Origin: Liolophura sinensis
Lineage: Eukaryota > Mollusca > Polyplacophora > Chitonida > Chitonidae
Direction of reading: 5' to 3'
Assembly (NCBI RefSeq): GCF_032854445.1
Contig: NC_088302.1
Span: forward strand, 57,018,237 to 57,082,236
DNA length: 64,000 nucleotides
Both the position numbers and the translations under genes were made by a program. The notes beneath the pieces were generated by a model, which made no database searches, had not been told where the DNA came from, and worked only from the letters and a program-made list of their open reading frames with translations. Position 1 is the first letter of the stretch, and every line of letters starts with the position of its first letter. Positions 26,901 through 41,900 of this stretch are shown here, piece by piece.

Positions 26901-29900
26901 TGTAGTGAATTGTCAGTTTTATGACCAGGCGAGATAGCTGAGTAGGATCTGTAGTGAATTGTCACCTTTATGACCAGGTGATATAGCTGAGTATGATCTG
27001 TAGTGAATTGTCACCTTTATCACCAGGTGGGATAGCTGAGTATGATCAGTAGTGAATTGTCAGCTTTATCACCAGGTGAGATAGCTAAGTATGATCTGTA
27101 GTGAATTGTCACCTTTATGACCAGGTGGGATAGCTGAGTGTGATCTGTAGTGAATTCTCAGCTTTATGACCAGGTGAGATAGCTGAGTATGATCAGTAGT
27201 GAATTGTCAGTTTTATGAGGTGGGATAGCTGAGTATGATCTGTAGTGAATTGTCAGTTTTATGAGGTGAGGTAGCTGAGTGTGATCAGTAGTGAATTGTC
27301 AGTTTCATGAGGTGAGGTAGCTGAGTGTGATCTGTAGTGAATTGTCAGTTTTATGAGGTGGGACAGCTGAGTGTGATCTGTAGTGAATTCTCAGCTTTAT
27401 GACCAGGTGAGATAGCTGAGTGTGATCTGTTGTGAATTGTCAGTTTTATGAGGTGAGGTAGCTGAGTGTGATCTGTAGTGAATTGTCAGTTTTATGAGGT
27501 GAGGTAGCTGAGTGTGATCTGTAGTGAATTCTCAGTTTTATGACCAGGTGAGATAGCTGAGTGTGATCTGTAGTGAATTGTCAGTTTTATGAGGTGAGGT
27601 AGCTGAGTGTGATCTGTAGTGAATTGTCAGTTTTATGAGGTGAGGTAGCTGAGTGTGATCTGTAGTGAATTGTCAGTTTTATGAGGTGAGGTAGCTGAGT
27701 GTGATCTTTAGTGAATTGTCAGTTTTATGAGGTGAGGTAGCTGAGTGTGATCTGTAGTGAATTGTCAGTTTTATGAGGTGAGGTAGCTGAGTGTGATCTG
27801 TAGTGAATTGTCAGTTTTATGAGGTGGGACAGCTGAGTGTGATCTGTAGTGAATTGTCACCTTTATGACCAGGTGAGATAGCTGAGTGTGATCTGTAGTG
27901 AATTGTCAGTTTTATGAGGTGAGGTAGCTGAGTGTGATCTGTAGTGAATTGTCAGTTTTATGAGGTGAGGTAGCTGAGTGTGATCTTTAGTGAATTGTCA
28001 GTTTTATGAGGTGAGGTAGCTGAGTGTGATCTTTAGTGAATTGTCAGTTTTATGAGGTGAGGTAGCTGAGTGTGATCTGTAGTGAATTGTCAGTTTTATG
28101 AGGTGAGGTAGCTGAGTGTGATCTTTAGTGAATTGTCAGTTTTATGAGGTGAGGTAGCTGAGTGTGATCTTTAGTGAATTGTCAGTTTTATGAGGTGAAG
28201 TAGCTGAGTGTGATCTGTAGTGAATTGTCAGTTTTATGAGGTGAGGTAGCTGAGTGTGATCTGTAGTGAATTGTCACCTTTATCACCAGGTGGGATAGCT
28301 GAGTGTGATCTGTAGTGAATTGTCACCTTTATGACCAGGTGAGATAGCTGAGTATGATCTGTAGTGAATTGTCAGTTTTATGAGGTGAGGTAGCTGAGTG
28401 TGATCTGTAGTGAATTGTCAGTTTTATGAGGTGAGGTAGCTGAGTGTGATCTGTAGTGAATTGTCAGTTTTATGAGGTGAGGTAGCTGAGTGTGATCTGT
28501 AGTGAATTGTCAGTTTTATGAGGTGAGGTAGCTGAGTGTGATCTGTAATGAATTGTCAGTTTTATGAGGTGGGGCAGCTGATTGTGATCTGTAGTAAATT
28601 GTCAGTTTTATGAGGTGAGGTAGCTGAGTGTGATCTGTAGTGAATTGTCAGTTTTATGAGGTGGGGTAGCTTAGGGTGATCTTTAGTGAATTGTCAGTTT
28701 TATGAGGTGGGATAGCTGAGTTTGATTTGTAGTGAAAAATCAATGTGCTCAGAAACAATTAAAATTGTAGAATTGAACTTTAGTTGTGTAAAAATTACTG
28801 ACTAAATTACAGAGAGATGTATTCTTCCAATAACAGACAACTGGACAATATAATCTATAGTGACTTTACATGTATTCTGAGACAATTTTATGTATATCTG
28901 AACAGAAAAACATCAACCAATCAAAATATGGTTTGGATACTCTCTCAACTTCAGAAAGATGCTGCACATACAACAGAGAACACATACTCACGGGTAATCG
29001 TTGTCACCCATCATTATTACGGTAGACAGATGTGGTAATCTGAAATACACGAAAATACAAGCACGCTGTTTTAAATCTGCCATACGACCTCTGCGTTAGA
29101 TTTACATGTACAAGTACACTGTATTAAACCGGCGGTATGACTTACACATCAGATTTACATGTACAAGTACACTGTATTAAACCGGCAACTTGACCTACGC
29201 CTCAGATTTACATGTACAAGTAAACTGTATTAAACCAACGGTATGACCCACACGTCAGATTTACATGTACAAGTACACTGTATTAAACCGGCAACTTGAC
29301 CTACGCCTCAGATTTACATGTACAAGTACACTGTATTAAACCAACGGTATGACCCACACGTCAGATTTACATGTACAAGTACACTGTATTAAACCGGCAG
29401 CATGACCCACACGTCAGATTTACATGTACAAGTACACTGTATTAAACCAACGGTATGACCCACACGTCAGATTTACATGTACAAGTAAACTGTATTAAAC
29501 CGGCAGCATGACCTACACGTCAGATTTACATGTACAAGTACACTGTATTTACCCATCGACATGACCCACACGTCAGATTTACATGTAGAAGTACACTGTA
29601 TTGAACCGGCAGCATATCCTACGTGTCAGATTTACATGTCCAAGAACACTTTATTAAACCAACGTTATGACCTACGCCTCAGATTTACATGTACAAGTAC
29701 ACTGTATTGAACCGGCGGTATGACTTACACATCAGATTTACATGTACAAGTACACTGTATTAAACCAACGGTATGACCCACACGTCAGATTTACATGTAC
29801 AAGTACACTGTATTAAACCAACGGTATGACCCACACGTCAAATTTACATGTACAAGTACACTGTATTAAACCAACGGTATGACCCACACGTCAGATTTAC

Positions 29901-32900
29901 ATGTACAAGTACACTGTATTAAACCGGCGGTATGACTTACACATCAGATTTACATGTACAAGTACACTGTATTAAACCAACGGTATGACCCACACGTCAG
30001 ATTTACATGTACAAGTACACTGTATTAAACCAACGGTATGACCCACACGTCAGATTTACATGTACAAGTACACTGTATTAAACCAACAGTATGACCCACA
30101 CGTCAGATTTACATGTACAAGTACACTGTATTAAACCAACGGTATGACCCACACGTCAGATTTACATGTACAAGTACACTGTATTAAACCAACGGTATGA
30201 CCCACACGTCAGATTTACATGTACAAGTATACTGTATTAAACCGGCAACTTGACCTACGCCTCAGATTTACATGTACAAGTATACTGTATTAAACCAACG
30301 GTATGACCCACACGTCAGATTTACATGTACAAGTACACTGTATTAAACCAACGGTATGACCCACACGTCAGATTTACATGTACAAGTACACTGTATTAAA
30401 CCGGCAACTTGACCTACGCCTCAGATTTACATGTACAAGTATACTGTATTAAACCAACGGTATGACCCACACGTCAGATTTACATGTACAAGTACACTGT
30501 ATTAAACCAACGGTATGACCCACACGTCAGATTTACATGTACAAGTATACTGTATTAAACCAACGGTATGACCCACACGTCAGATTTACATGTACAAGTA
30601 CACTGTATTAAACCGGCAACTTGACCTACGCCTCAGATTTACATGTACAAGTATACTGTATTAAACCAACGGTATGACCCACACGTCAGATTTACATGTA
30701 CAAGTACACTGTATTAAACCGGCAGCATGACCCACACGTCAGATTTACATGTACAAGTATACTGTATTAAACCGGCAACTTGACCTACGCCTCAGATTTA
30801 CATGTACAAGTATACTGTATTAAACCGGCGGTATGACCCACACGTCAGATTTACATGTACAAGTACACTGTATTAAACCGGCAACTTGACCTACGCCTCA
30901 GATTTACATGTACAAGTATACTGTATTAAACCGGCGGTATGACCCACACGTCAGATTTACATGTACAAGTACACTGTATTAAACCGGCAACTTGACCTAC
31001 GCCTCAGATTTACATGTACAAGTATACTGTATTAAACCAACAGTATGACCCACACGTCAGATTTACATGTACAAGTACACTGTATTAAACCAACGGTATG
31101 ACCCACACGTCAGATTTACATGTACAAGTACACTGTATTAAACCAACGGTATGACCCACACGTCAGATTTACATGTACAAGTATACTGTATTAAACCAAC
31201 GGTATGACCCACACGTCAGATTTACATGTACAAGTACACTGTATTAAACCAACGGTATGACCCACACGTCAGATTTACATGTACAAGTACACTGTATTAA
31301 ACCAACGGTATGACCCACACGTCAGATTTACATGTACAAGTATACTGTATTAAACCGGCAACTTGACCTACGCCTCAGATTTACATGTACAAGTATACTG
31401 TATTAAACCAACGGTATGACCCACACGTCAGATTTACATGTACAAGTACACTGTATTAAACCAACGGTATGACCCACACGTCAGATTTACATGTACAAGT
31501 ACACTGTATTAAACCAACGGTATGACCCACACGTCAGATTTACATGTACAAGTACACTGTATTAAACCGGCAACTTGACCTACGCCTCAGATTTACATGT
31601 ACAAGTATACTGTATTAAACCAACGGTATGACCCACACGTCAGATTTACATGTACAAGTACACTGTATTAAACCGGCAACTTGACCTACGCCTCAGATTT
31701 ACATGTACAAGTATACTGTATTAAACCAACGGTATGACCCACACGTCAGATTTACATGTACAAGTACACTGTATTAAACCAACGGTATGACCCACACGTC
31801 AGATTTACATGTACAAGTATACTGTATTAAACCAACGGTATGACCCACACGTCAGATTTACATGTACAAGTACACTGTATTAAACCGGCAACTTGACCTA
31901 CGCCTCAGATTTACATGTACAAGTATACTGTATTAAACCAACGGTATGACCCACACGTCAGATTTACATGTACAAGTACACTGTATTAAACCGGCAACTT
32001 GACCTACGCCTCAGATTTACATGTACAAGTATACTGTATTAAACCAACAGTATGACCCACACGTCAGATTTACATGTACAAGTACACTGTATTAAACCAA
32101 CGGTATGACCCACACGTCAGATTTACATGTACAAGTACACTGTATTAAACCAACGGTATGACCCACACGTCAGATTTACATGTACAAGTATACTGTATTA
32201 AACCAACGGTATGACCCACACGTCAGATTTACATGTACAAGTACACTGTATTAAACCGGCAACTTGACCTACGCCTCAGATTTACATGTACAAGTACACT
32301 GTATTAAACCAACAGTATGACCCACACGTCAGATTTACATGTACAAGTACACTGTATTAAACCAACGATATGACCCACACGTCAGATTTACATGTACAAG
32401 TATACTGTATTAAACCAACGGTATGACCCACACGTCAGATTTACATGTACAAGTACACTGTATTAACCCGGCAGCATGACCCACACGTCAGATTTACATG
32501 TACAAGTACACTGTATTAAACCGGCAACTTGACCTACGCCTCAGATTTACATGTACAAGTACACTGTATTAAACCAACAGTATGACCCACACGTCAGATT
32601 TACATGTACAAGTATACTGTATTAAACCAACGGTATGACCCACACGTCAGATTTACATGTACAAGTACACTGTATTAAACCGGCAGTATGACCCACACGT
32701 CAGATTTACATGTACAAGTACACTGTATTTACCCGGCAACATGACCCACGAGTCACATTTACATGTAGAAGTACACTGTATTTAACCGGCGACATGACCC
32801 ACGCGTCAGACTTACAGGTACAAGTACACTGTATTAAACTGGTGGTGGGTGACCCACGCATCACATTTACACGTACATGTACAAGGGAACTATGATACCA

Positions 32901-35900
32901 TTTAGTCTGCTGGAATTGAGTGCATGTGTTTTCATGGATGCAAGAGTTACCTCCCATTTGACTTCCTGACAAATGACAGCTTCTATTGCTGCAGTGAAAA
33001 ACTTGTTATCAGGTATGTATGTATGCTGCAGTGAACAACTTGTTATCAGGTATGTATGTATGCTGCAGTAAACAACTTGTTATAAGGTATGTATGTATGC
33101 AGCAGTGAGCAACTTGTTATCAGGTATGTATGTATGCAGCAGTGAACAATTTGTTTATCAGGTATGTATGTATGCTGCAGTGAACAACTTATCAGGTATG
33201 TATGTTGCAGTGAACAACTTGTTATCGCGTATGTATGTATGCTGCAGTGAACAACTTGCTATCAGGTATGTATGTATGCTGTAGTGAACAACTTCTTATC
33301 AGGTATGTATGTATGCAGCAGTGAACAACTTGTGTATCAGGTATGTATGTATGCAGCAGTGAGCCACTTGTTATCAGGTATGTATTTTGCAGTGAACAAC
33401 TTGTTATCAGGTATGTATGTTGCAGTGAACAACTTGTTATCGCATATCTATGTATGCTGCAGTGAACAACTTGTTATCAGGTATGTATGTATGCAGCAGT
33501 GAGCAACTTGTTATCAGGTATGTATGTATGCAGCAGTGAACAATTTGTTTATCAGGTATGTATGTATGCTGCAGTGAACAACTTATCAGGTATGTATGTT
33601 GCAGTGAACAACTTGTTATCGCGTATGTATGTATGCTGCTGTTTATGCTGAAATGTACCTGTAAGCTGTGTCCTTACCTGTGGCTATGGACCTGACCCAC
33701 TGGGCTCTTAATGAGTTCTGGTATCAGGTGAAACAAAATCTCGTAGTAATCCTGGGTTCGGTACTTCTCTGCTGACACCAAAGCTTTACAGCCAACCTAT
33801 GGTAACAAACATGCTAAATCTAGTTATCTATTGTTGAGTCTTTATAGATTAGTCAAATCAAATCCAAACAAAATCAAAACTTGTTGCCATAGAGATCTGT
33901 TTAATTGATATGAGAGAGTTTCCTTTCTTCAAAACATATCTGAAAACATACAACATGACAAAGAAAATCAACTCTGCTAGCAATAATAGCAACAATACCA
34001 CCTAAAACAACAAATGAAAATGAGCCACATATCTAACTTGGGGTCAAACACAACCTATAAACAAGTCATCTCCAGCTCATCAAGCAACCAGCAAAAAAGG
34101 TAGCCGCTGACATTGCAGAATTCATCTTGCAGACAGATCAACCATCACCGATTGTGGTTTCATGCCTTTATACTCTACCACATCTTTTCAATAATTTGAA
34201 ACCCTTTTTTGTTAACAAAAAACCATAATGCTTTGGGGGAGCTGTTGCCCCAAATTCTCTGTGGAGAGTACATTACTAACAGATTGTGGGGTACAGTCTT
34301 GATGCTTTGGAAGAGCTGTTGCCCCAAATTCTCTGTGGAGAGTACGTTACTAACAGATTGTGGGGTACAGTCTTGATGCTTTGGGAGAGCTGTTGCCCCA
34401 AATTCTCTGTGCAGAGTACGTTACTAACAGATTGTGGGGTACAATCTTGATGCCTTGGGAGAGCTGTTGCCCCAAATTCTCTGTGGAGAGTACGTTACTA
34501 ACAGATTGTGGGGTACAGTCTTGATGCTTTGGGGGAGCTGTTGCCACAAATTCTCTGTGGAGAGTACATTACTAACAGATTGTGGGGTACAGTCTTGATG
34601 CTTTGGGGGAGCTGTTGCCCCAAATTCTCTGTGGAGAGTACGTTACTAACAGATTATGGGGTACAGTCTTGATGCTTTGGGGGAGCTGTTGCCCCAAATT
34701 CTCTGTGGAGAGTACGTTACTAACAGATTGTGGGGTACAGTCTTGATGCTTTGGGAGAGCTGTTGCTTCAAATTCTCTGTGGAGAGTACGTTACTAACAG
34801 ATTGTGGGGTACAGTCTTGATGCTTTGGGAGAGCTGTTGCTTCAAATTCTCTGTGGAGAGTATGTTACTAACAGATTGTGGGGTACAGTCTTGATGCTTT
34901 GGGAGAGCTGTTGCCACAAATTCTCTGTGGAGAGTACGTTACTCACAGATTGTGGGGTACAGTCTTGATGCTTTGGGGGAGCTGTTGCTTCAAATTCTCT
35001 GTGGAGAGTACGTTACTAACAGATTGTGGGGTACAGTCTTGATGCTTTGGGAGAGCTGTTGCCCCAAATTCTCTGTGGAGAGTACATTACTAACAGATTG
35101 TGGGGTACAGTCTTGATGCTTTGGGGGAGCTGTTGCCCCAAATTCTCTGTGGAGAGTACATTATAAAAACAGATTGTGGGGTACAGTCTTGATGCTTTGG
35201 GGGAGCTGTTGCCCCAAATTCTCTGTGGAGAGTACGTTACTAACAGATTGTGGGGTACGGTCTTGATGCTTTGGGGGAGCTGTTGCCACAAATTCTCTGT
35301 GGAGAGTACGTTACTAACAGATTGTGGGGTACGGTCTTGATGCTTTGGGGGAGCTGTTGCCCCAAATTCTCTGTGGAGAGTACGTTACTAACAGATTGTG
35401 GGGTACAGTCTTGATGCTTTGGGGGAGCTGTTGCCACAAATTCTCTGTGGAGAGTACATTACTAACAGATTGTGGGGTACAGTCTTGATGCTTTGGGGGA
35501 GCTGTTGCCCCAAATTCTCTGTGGAGAGTACGTTACTAACAGATTGTGAGGTACGGTCTTGATGCTTTGGGAGAGCTGTGGCCATAAATTCTCTGTGGAG
35601 AGTACGGTATTACTGGACTGTGAGGTACAGTCTTGATGCTTTGGGAGAGCTGTTGCCACAAATTCTCTGTGGAGAGTAGGGTATTACTGGATTAAGAGGT
35701 ACAGTCTTGATGCTTTAGAGAGTAGGGTATTACTGGATTGTGAGGTACAGTCATGCTGCTTTGGGAGAGCTGTTGCCACAAATTCTCTGTGGAGGGTATA
35801 GTATTACTGGATTGCGAGGTACAGTCATGGTGCTTTGGGAAAGCTGTTGCCATAAATTCTTTGTGGAGAGTAGGGTATTACTGGATTGTGGGGTACGGTC

Positions 35901-38900
35901 TTGATGCTTTGGGAGAGCTGTTGCCACAAATTCTCTGTGGAGGGTAGGGTATTACTGGATTGTGAGGTACAGTCATGGTGCTTTGGGAGAGCTGTTGCCA
36001 TAAATTCTCTGTTGAGAGTAGGGTATTACTGGATTGTGAGGTACAGTCATGCTGCCTTGGAAGAGCTGTTGCCACAAATTCTCTGTGGAGGGTAGGGTAT
36101 TACTGGATTGTGAGGTACAGTCATGCTGCTTTGGGAGAGCTGTTGCCATAAATTCTCTGTGGAGAGTAGGGTATTACTGGATTGTGAGGTACAGTCATGC
36201 TGCTTTGGGAGAGCTGTTGCCACAAATTCTCTGTGGAGGGTAGGGTATTACTGGATTGTGAGGTACAGTCATGCTGCTTTGGGAGAGCTGTTGCCACAAA
36301 TTCTCTGTGGAGGGTAGGGTATTACTGGATGGTGAGGTACAGTCATGGTGCTTTGGGAGAGCTATTGCCACAAATTCTCTGTGGAGGGTAGGGTATTACT
36401 GGATTGTGAGGTACAGTCATGCTGCCTTGGAAGAGCTGTTGCCACAAATTCTCTGTGGAGGGTAGGGTATTACTGGATTGTGAGGTACGGTCATGGTGCT
36501 TTGGGAGAGCTGTTGCCCCAAATTCTCTGTGGAGTGTAGGGTATTACTGGATTGTGAGGTACAGTCATGATGCATACTTAGTATAACTGAAGTCCAGAGT
36601 TATCTACCTTATTCAAGGCATACTCCACTTCTTCCGGCCTGTACATTGGATTGATGTTTACCTGGAAATACAGGGAAGTACTCAAAATTGCACAGGTATT
36701 TGAAAATTTTTTTTCTATCAATCGCAAATATCACCATCCTATGAAATACATGAATGGGTGTTGTTTAGGGTGAATTCTGAGCAGTCTTGATTACTGTATG
36801 AGCTTTACAAGCACCAGTCTTCTTGTATTTTCCATACATCATTGACAATTCTTGATATGTATAAACTATAACAATGTATTACTATGACTATGTTTTACAT
36901 TGTACCCAAGAATATTCCAATTTCATACAGGCCCTGTTCCTGTGAGGAGGTTACTAGACAAAGCACAAGGTAAACTAGCCTACCTGACCAGGTGCTGACA
37001 ATCCTGCCCATGTCCTGTGTGGAGCTTACTAGACAAAGCACAGAGTAAACCAGCCTACCTGACCAGGTACTGACAATCCTGCCCATGTCCTGTGTGGAGG
37101 TTACTAGACAAAGCTCAGAGTAAACCAGTCTACCTGACCAGGTACTGACAATCCTGACCATGTCCTGTGTGGAGGTTACTATACAAACCCCAGAGTAAAC
37201 CAGCCTACCTGACCAGGTACTGACGATCATACCCTTGTCCTGTGTGGAGCTTACTAGACAAAGCACAGAGTAAACCAGCCTACCTGACCAGGTACTCACA
37301 ACCCTACCCATGTCCTGTGTGGAGGTTACTATACAAACCCCAGAGTAAACCAGTCTACCTGACCAGGTACTGACAATCCTGCCCTTGTCCTGTGTGGAGC
37401 TTACTAGACAAAGCACAGAGTAAACAAGTCTACCTGACCAGGTACTGACAATCCTACCCATGTCCTGTGTGCAGGTTACTAGACAAAGCCCAGCGTAAAC
37501 AAGTCTACCTGACCAGGAACTGACAATCCTACCCTTGTCCTGTGTGCAAGTTACTAGACAAAGCCCAGCATAAACCAGCCTACCTGACCAGGTACTGACA
37601 ATCCTACCCTTGTCCTGTGTGGAGGTTACTAGACAAAGCACAGAGTAAACCAGCCTACCTGACCTGGTACTGACAATCCTACCCTTGTCCTGTGTGCAGG
37701 TTACTCTACAAAACCCAGAGTAAACCAGCCTACCTGACAAGGAACTGACAATCCTACCCATGTCCTGTGTGGAGGTTACTAGAAAAAGCCCGGAGTAAAC
37801 CAGCCTACCTGACCAGGTACTCACAACCCTACCCATGTCCTGTTTGGAGGTTATTATACAAAACCCAGAGTAAACCAGCCTACCTGACCAGGTACTGACA
37901 ATCCTGCCCATGTAATGTGTGGAGGTTACTAGACAAACCCCAGAGTAAACCAGCCTACCTGACCAGGCACTGACAATCCTACCCTTGTCCTGTGTGGAGG
38001 TTACTATACAAAAACCAGAGTAAACCATTCTACCTGACCAGGTACTGACAATCCTGCCCATGTCCTGTGTGGAGCTTACTAGACAAAGCACAGAGTAAAC
38101 CAGTCTACCTGACCAGGTACTGACAATCCTACCCTTGTCCTGTGTGGAGCTTACTAGACAAAGCACAGAGTAAACCAGTCTACCTGACCAGGTACTGACA
38201 ATCCTACCCTTGTCCTGTGTGCAGGTTACTAGACAAAGCCCAGCATAAACCAGCCTACCTGACCAGGTACTGACAATCCTACCCTTGTCCTGTGTGGAGC
38301 TTACTAGACAAAGCACAGAGTAAACCAGCCTACCTGACCTGGTACTGACAATCCTACCCATGTCCTGTGTGCATGTTACTAGACAAAGCACAGAGTAAAC
38401 AAGTCTACCTGACCAGGAACTGACAATCCTACCCTTGTCCTGTGTGCAGGTTACTAGACAAAGCACAGAGTAAAGAAGTCTACCTGACCAGGAACTGACA
38501 ATCCTACCCTTGTCCTGTGTGCAGGTTACTAGACAAAGCCCAGCGTAAACCAGCCTACCTGACCAGGTACTGACAATCCTACCCTTGTCCTGTGTGGAGC
38601 TTACTAGACCAAGCACAGAGTAAACCAGCCTACCTGACCTGGTACTGACAATCCTGCCCATGTCCTGAGTGCAAAATACTAGACAAATCGCATAGTAATC
38701 CATCTTACTTGTCCAGGTACTGACAATCCTACCCAGGCCATGTTTGGAGGTTACTAGAAAAAGCCCATGGTAAAGCATTCTACCTGACCTGGTACTGACA
38801 ATCCTACCCATGTACATGTCCATGCACAGCCAAAGCAGTAGAAGCTGGACACAAGCATAGAAGACCTCACTGATTAACAGGTAGTTATCTGTTTGGAGAG

Positions 38901-41900
38901 CCCATCAAATGGCTTGGATGAGAAATTAGCCATGCTGTCCTTTATAGCCCCAGTGGGGCTATTTCTTGTGTTTTCTAGGGCAGTCAATGGTAAACCATAC
39001 ACCATATCACGTCAATTCTGATGAATCTTTTTGTAAACGTATTTTTTTTTTTTTTTGTAAAACATTTTGCCAAAGTTGAAACCTGTTTTGGATAATAGTC
39101 ATTGTCTATAAAGGACTTATCAGACATGGTGTGAATCGGTGTATGGTTTGCCGTAGATCACCCCTGTGGCTGTGATTCTCTGCCAGCCCAGTATAAAGAA
39201 AGGAGTTGAAATAGTGACCTGGGGCTAAGCATATTTGACCTATGACAACAAAGAGGTGATGTCAGTAGCAGAGAGTAACTTACCAGGATCATGCCTGCCC
39301 TGGCAGTGGCAAACTGCGTGACGACCCACTCCCAAGAGTTTGGTCCCCAGATTCCAATACGGTCACCCCTCTTAAACCCCAGCTCCATTAAGCCTGCAGC
39401 TAGCTGGTCACTCTGAGGGAGAAGCATACAACCAGAAGCCTTGCCATGTTCAAATATGTCATCACTACACACACAATGACGTGTACACAGATAGCCTAGG
39501 TACGACATTAAACAACAATCAAATGAACTTACAATCATGTTTTAGCCAAAAATGCTCAATCTCGACAAAGTTTTAATCTGGAATTGAGTGAGTGAGTGAG
39601 TGCTTGGGGTTTAACGTCGTACTCTGGAAATGAGCATGTTAGACATAATATTAATTTACTGGATTACTCAACCCCATATTCATTAATCAACGCCATGACT
39701 ATCACTCAACAACATACTCATTACTCAACGCCATGACCATCACTCAACAACATACTCATTACTCAATGCCATGACCATCACTCAACAACATACTCATTAC
39801 TCAATGCCATGACCATCACTCAACAACATACTCATTACTCAATGCCATGACCATCACTCAACAACATACTCATTACTCAACGCCATGACCATCACTCAAC
39901 AACATACTCATTACTCAACGCCATGACCATCACTCAACAACATACTCATTACTCAATGCCATGACCATCACTCAACAACATACTCATTACTCAACGCCAT
40001 CACCATCACTCAACAACATACTCATTACTCAACGCCATCACCATCACTCAACAACATACTCATTACTCAACGCCATGACCATCACTCAACAACATACTCA
40101 TTACTCAACGCCATGACCATCACTCAACAACATACTCAATACTCAACGCCATGACCATCACTCAACAACATACTCATTACTCAACGCCATGACCATCACT
40201 CAACAACATACTCATTACTCAACGCCATGACCATCACTCAACAACATACTCATTACTCAACGCCATGACCATCACTCAACAACATACTCATTACTCAACG
40301 CCATGACCATCACTCAACAACATACTCATTACTCAACGCCATGACCATCACTCAACAACATACTCATTACTCAACGCCATGACCATCACTCAACAACATA
40401 CTCATTACTCAACGCCATGACCATCACTCAACAACATACTCATTACTCAACGCCATGACCATCACTCAACAACATACTCATTACTCAACGCCATGACCAT
40501 CACTCAACAACATACTCATTACTCAACGCCATGACTATCACTCAACAATATACTCATTACTCAACGCCATGACCATCACTCAACAACATACTCATTACTC
40601 AACGCCATGACCATCACTCAACAACATACTCATTACTCAAAGCCATGACCATCACTCAACAACATACTCATTACTCAACGCCATGACCATCACTCAACAA
40701 TATACTCATTACTCAAAGCCATGACCATCACTCAACAACATACTCATTACTCAAAGCCATGACCATCACTCAACAACATACTCATTACTCACAACCACAC
40801 TTATTATTTAGCTTCATAGACCTACGCATTAATCAATGCCACACTCATTACTCAATGCCATATTTCACTTATCCAAAGGTCAGTTTTATTGGTGGGGAAA
40901 ACCACCCATAAATCCCAGAGTGCCCATGGTAAACCAACGATGTTTGGCAAGTTACTGACATACCTTCCCAGGTGTGACGCACATGTACAGATATGCAAAC
41001 CACACTGGGGAAAGACAAGAGGTCTTCAGTGAATGCTGGACAGAGCATACCACCACCAGAATGTTGTAGACCACTTCTTGTCATCAATGCTCCACAACCA
41101 GTGAGAGCCGGACTGAGGCCAAAACCAGAAAGGGATTGACCCTAAGGCCGAATGACTGAAAGGCAACTGCGACCTGCTGCCAACGTATTCAGTCAGATAT
41201 CTTAATGTCTCATCAGTCAGATATCTTAATGTCTCATCAGTCAGATATCTTAATGTCTCATCAGTCAGATATCTTAATGTCTCATCAGTCAAACTTGCGA
41301 CTACCTCCTGCACAACCTACATCTTCCAGAAGCTGAGAGAAGGTTTTCCTGATGCCCTGTTCCACAAACACAGCCGCCTCTTTGTCCGGGGTAAGCTCTG
41401 CCCTCTCCCCCAGGCATCTCCCTATTGTAACCCCCTGTAGGGGTACATCTGTCTGCCCACACACATAGCTCCACCTCAGCTTCTCATCTTCCCTGCCCAC
41501 ACTGGTGGACAACGTTCTGAAATAATCACAACATTATTATGGTGGTAAAACCATGCACAAGATTTCTCAATTAACCCGAAGGGACATTAGCAATTTCCAG
41601 AGGATGTCAGGTTTACAGTTTGTACCTGTTAAAATGCTCAAAACCGAATCTCCTATTTTGGTTTTCAAAACACATATTTTAGACAGGACTAGCCTTTAAA
41701 TACTGAGACCCATTAGTCATTATGAAATAAATGAATGATTACTTCTAATACTGTACAAAAGTAAGGCCTAGGAGTATCGTGTGAGTTTACACCATTTGTC
41801 TGTCATATTCAATGTTAATATGGCAGCCAAACTTGCGGTTATTATAATAGCTGCCATGTTGAAAGCATTAAGAAGATTTGGCTGCTCCAGAATCTGAAAT

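Noticed and set aside
29048-32870. CRISPR-like array of regular repeats
   Set aside because: There are no unique spacers; the whole 53-bp unit is repeated, and the locus is an intron of an animal gene.
32872-32995. Extra ACSF2 exon between exons 5 and 6
   Set aside because: The minus strand there shows no family similarity, and exon 5 joins exon 6 in phase without it.
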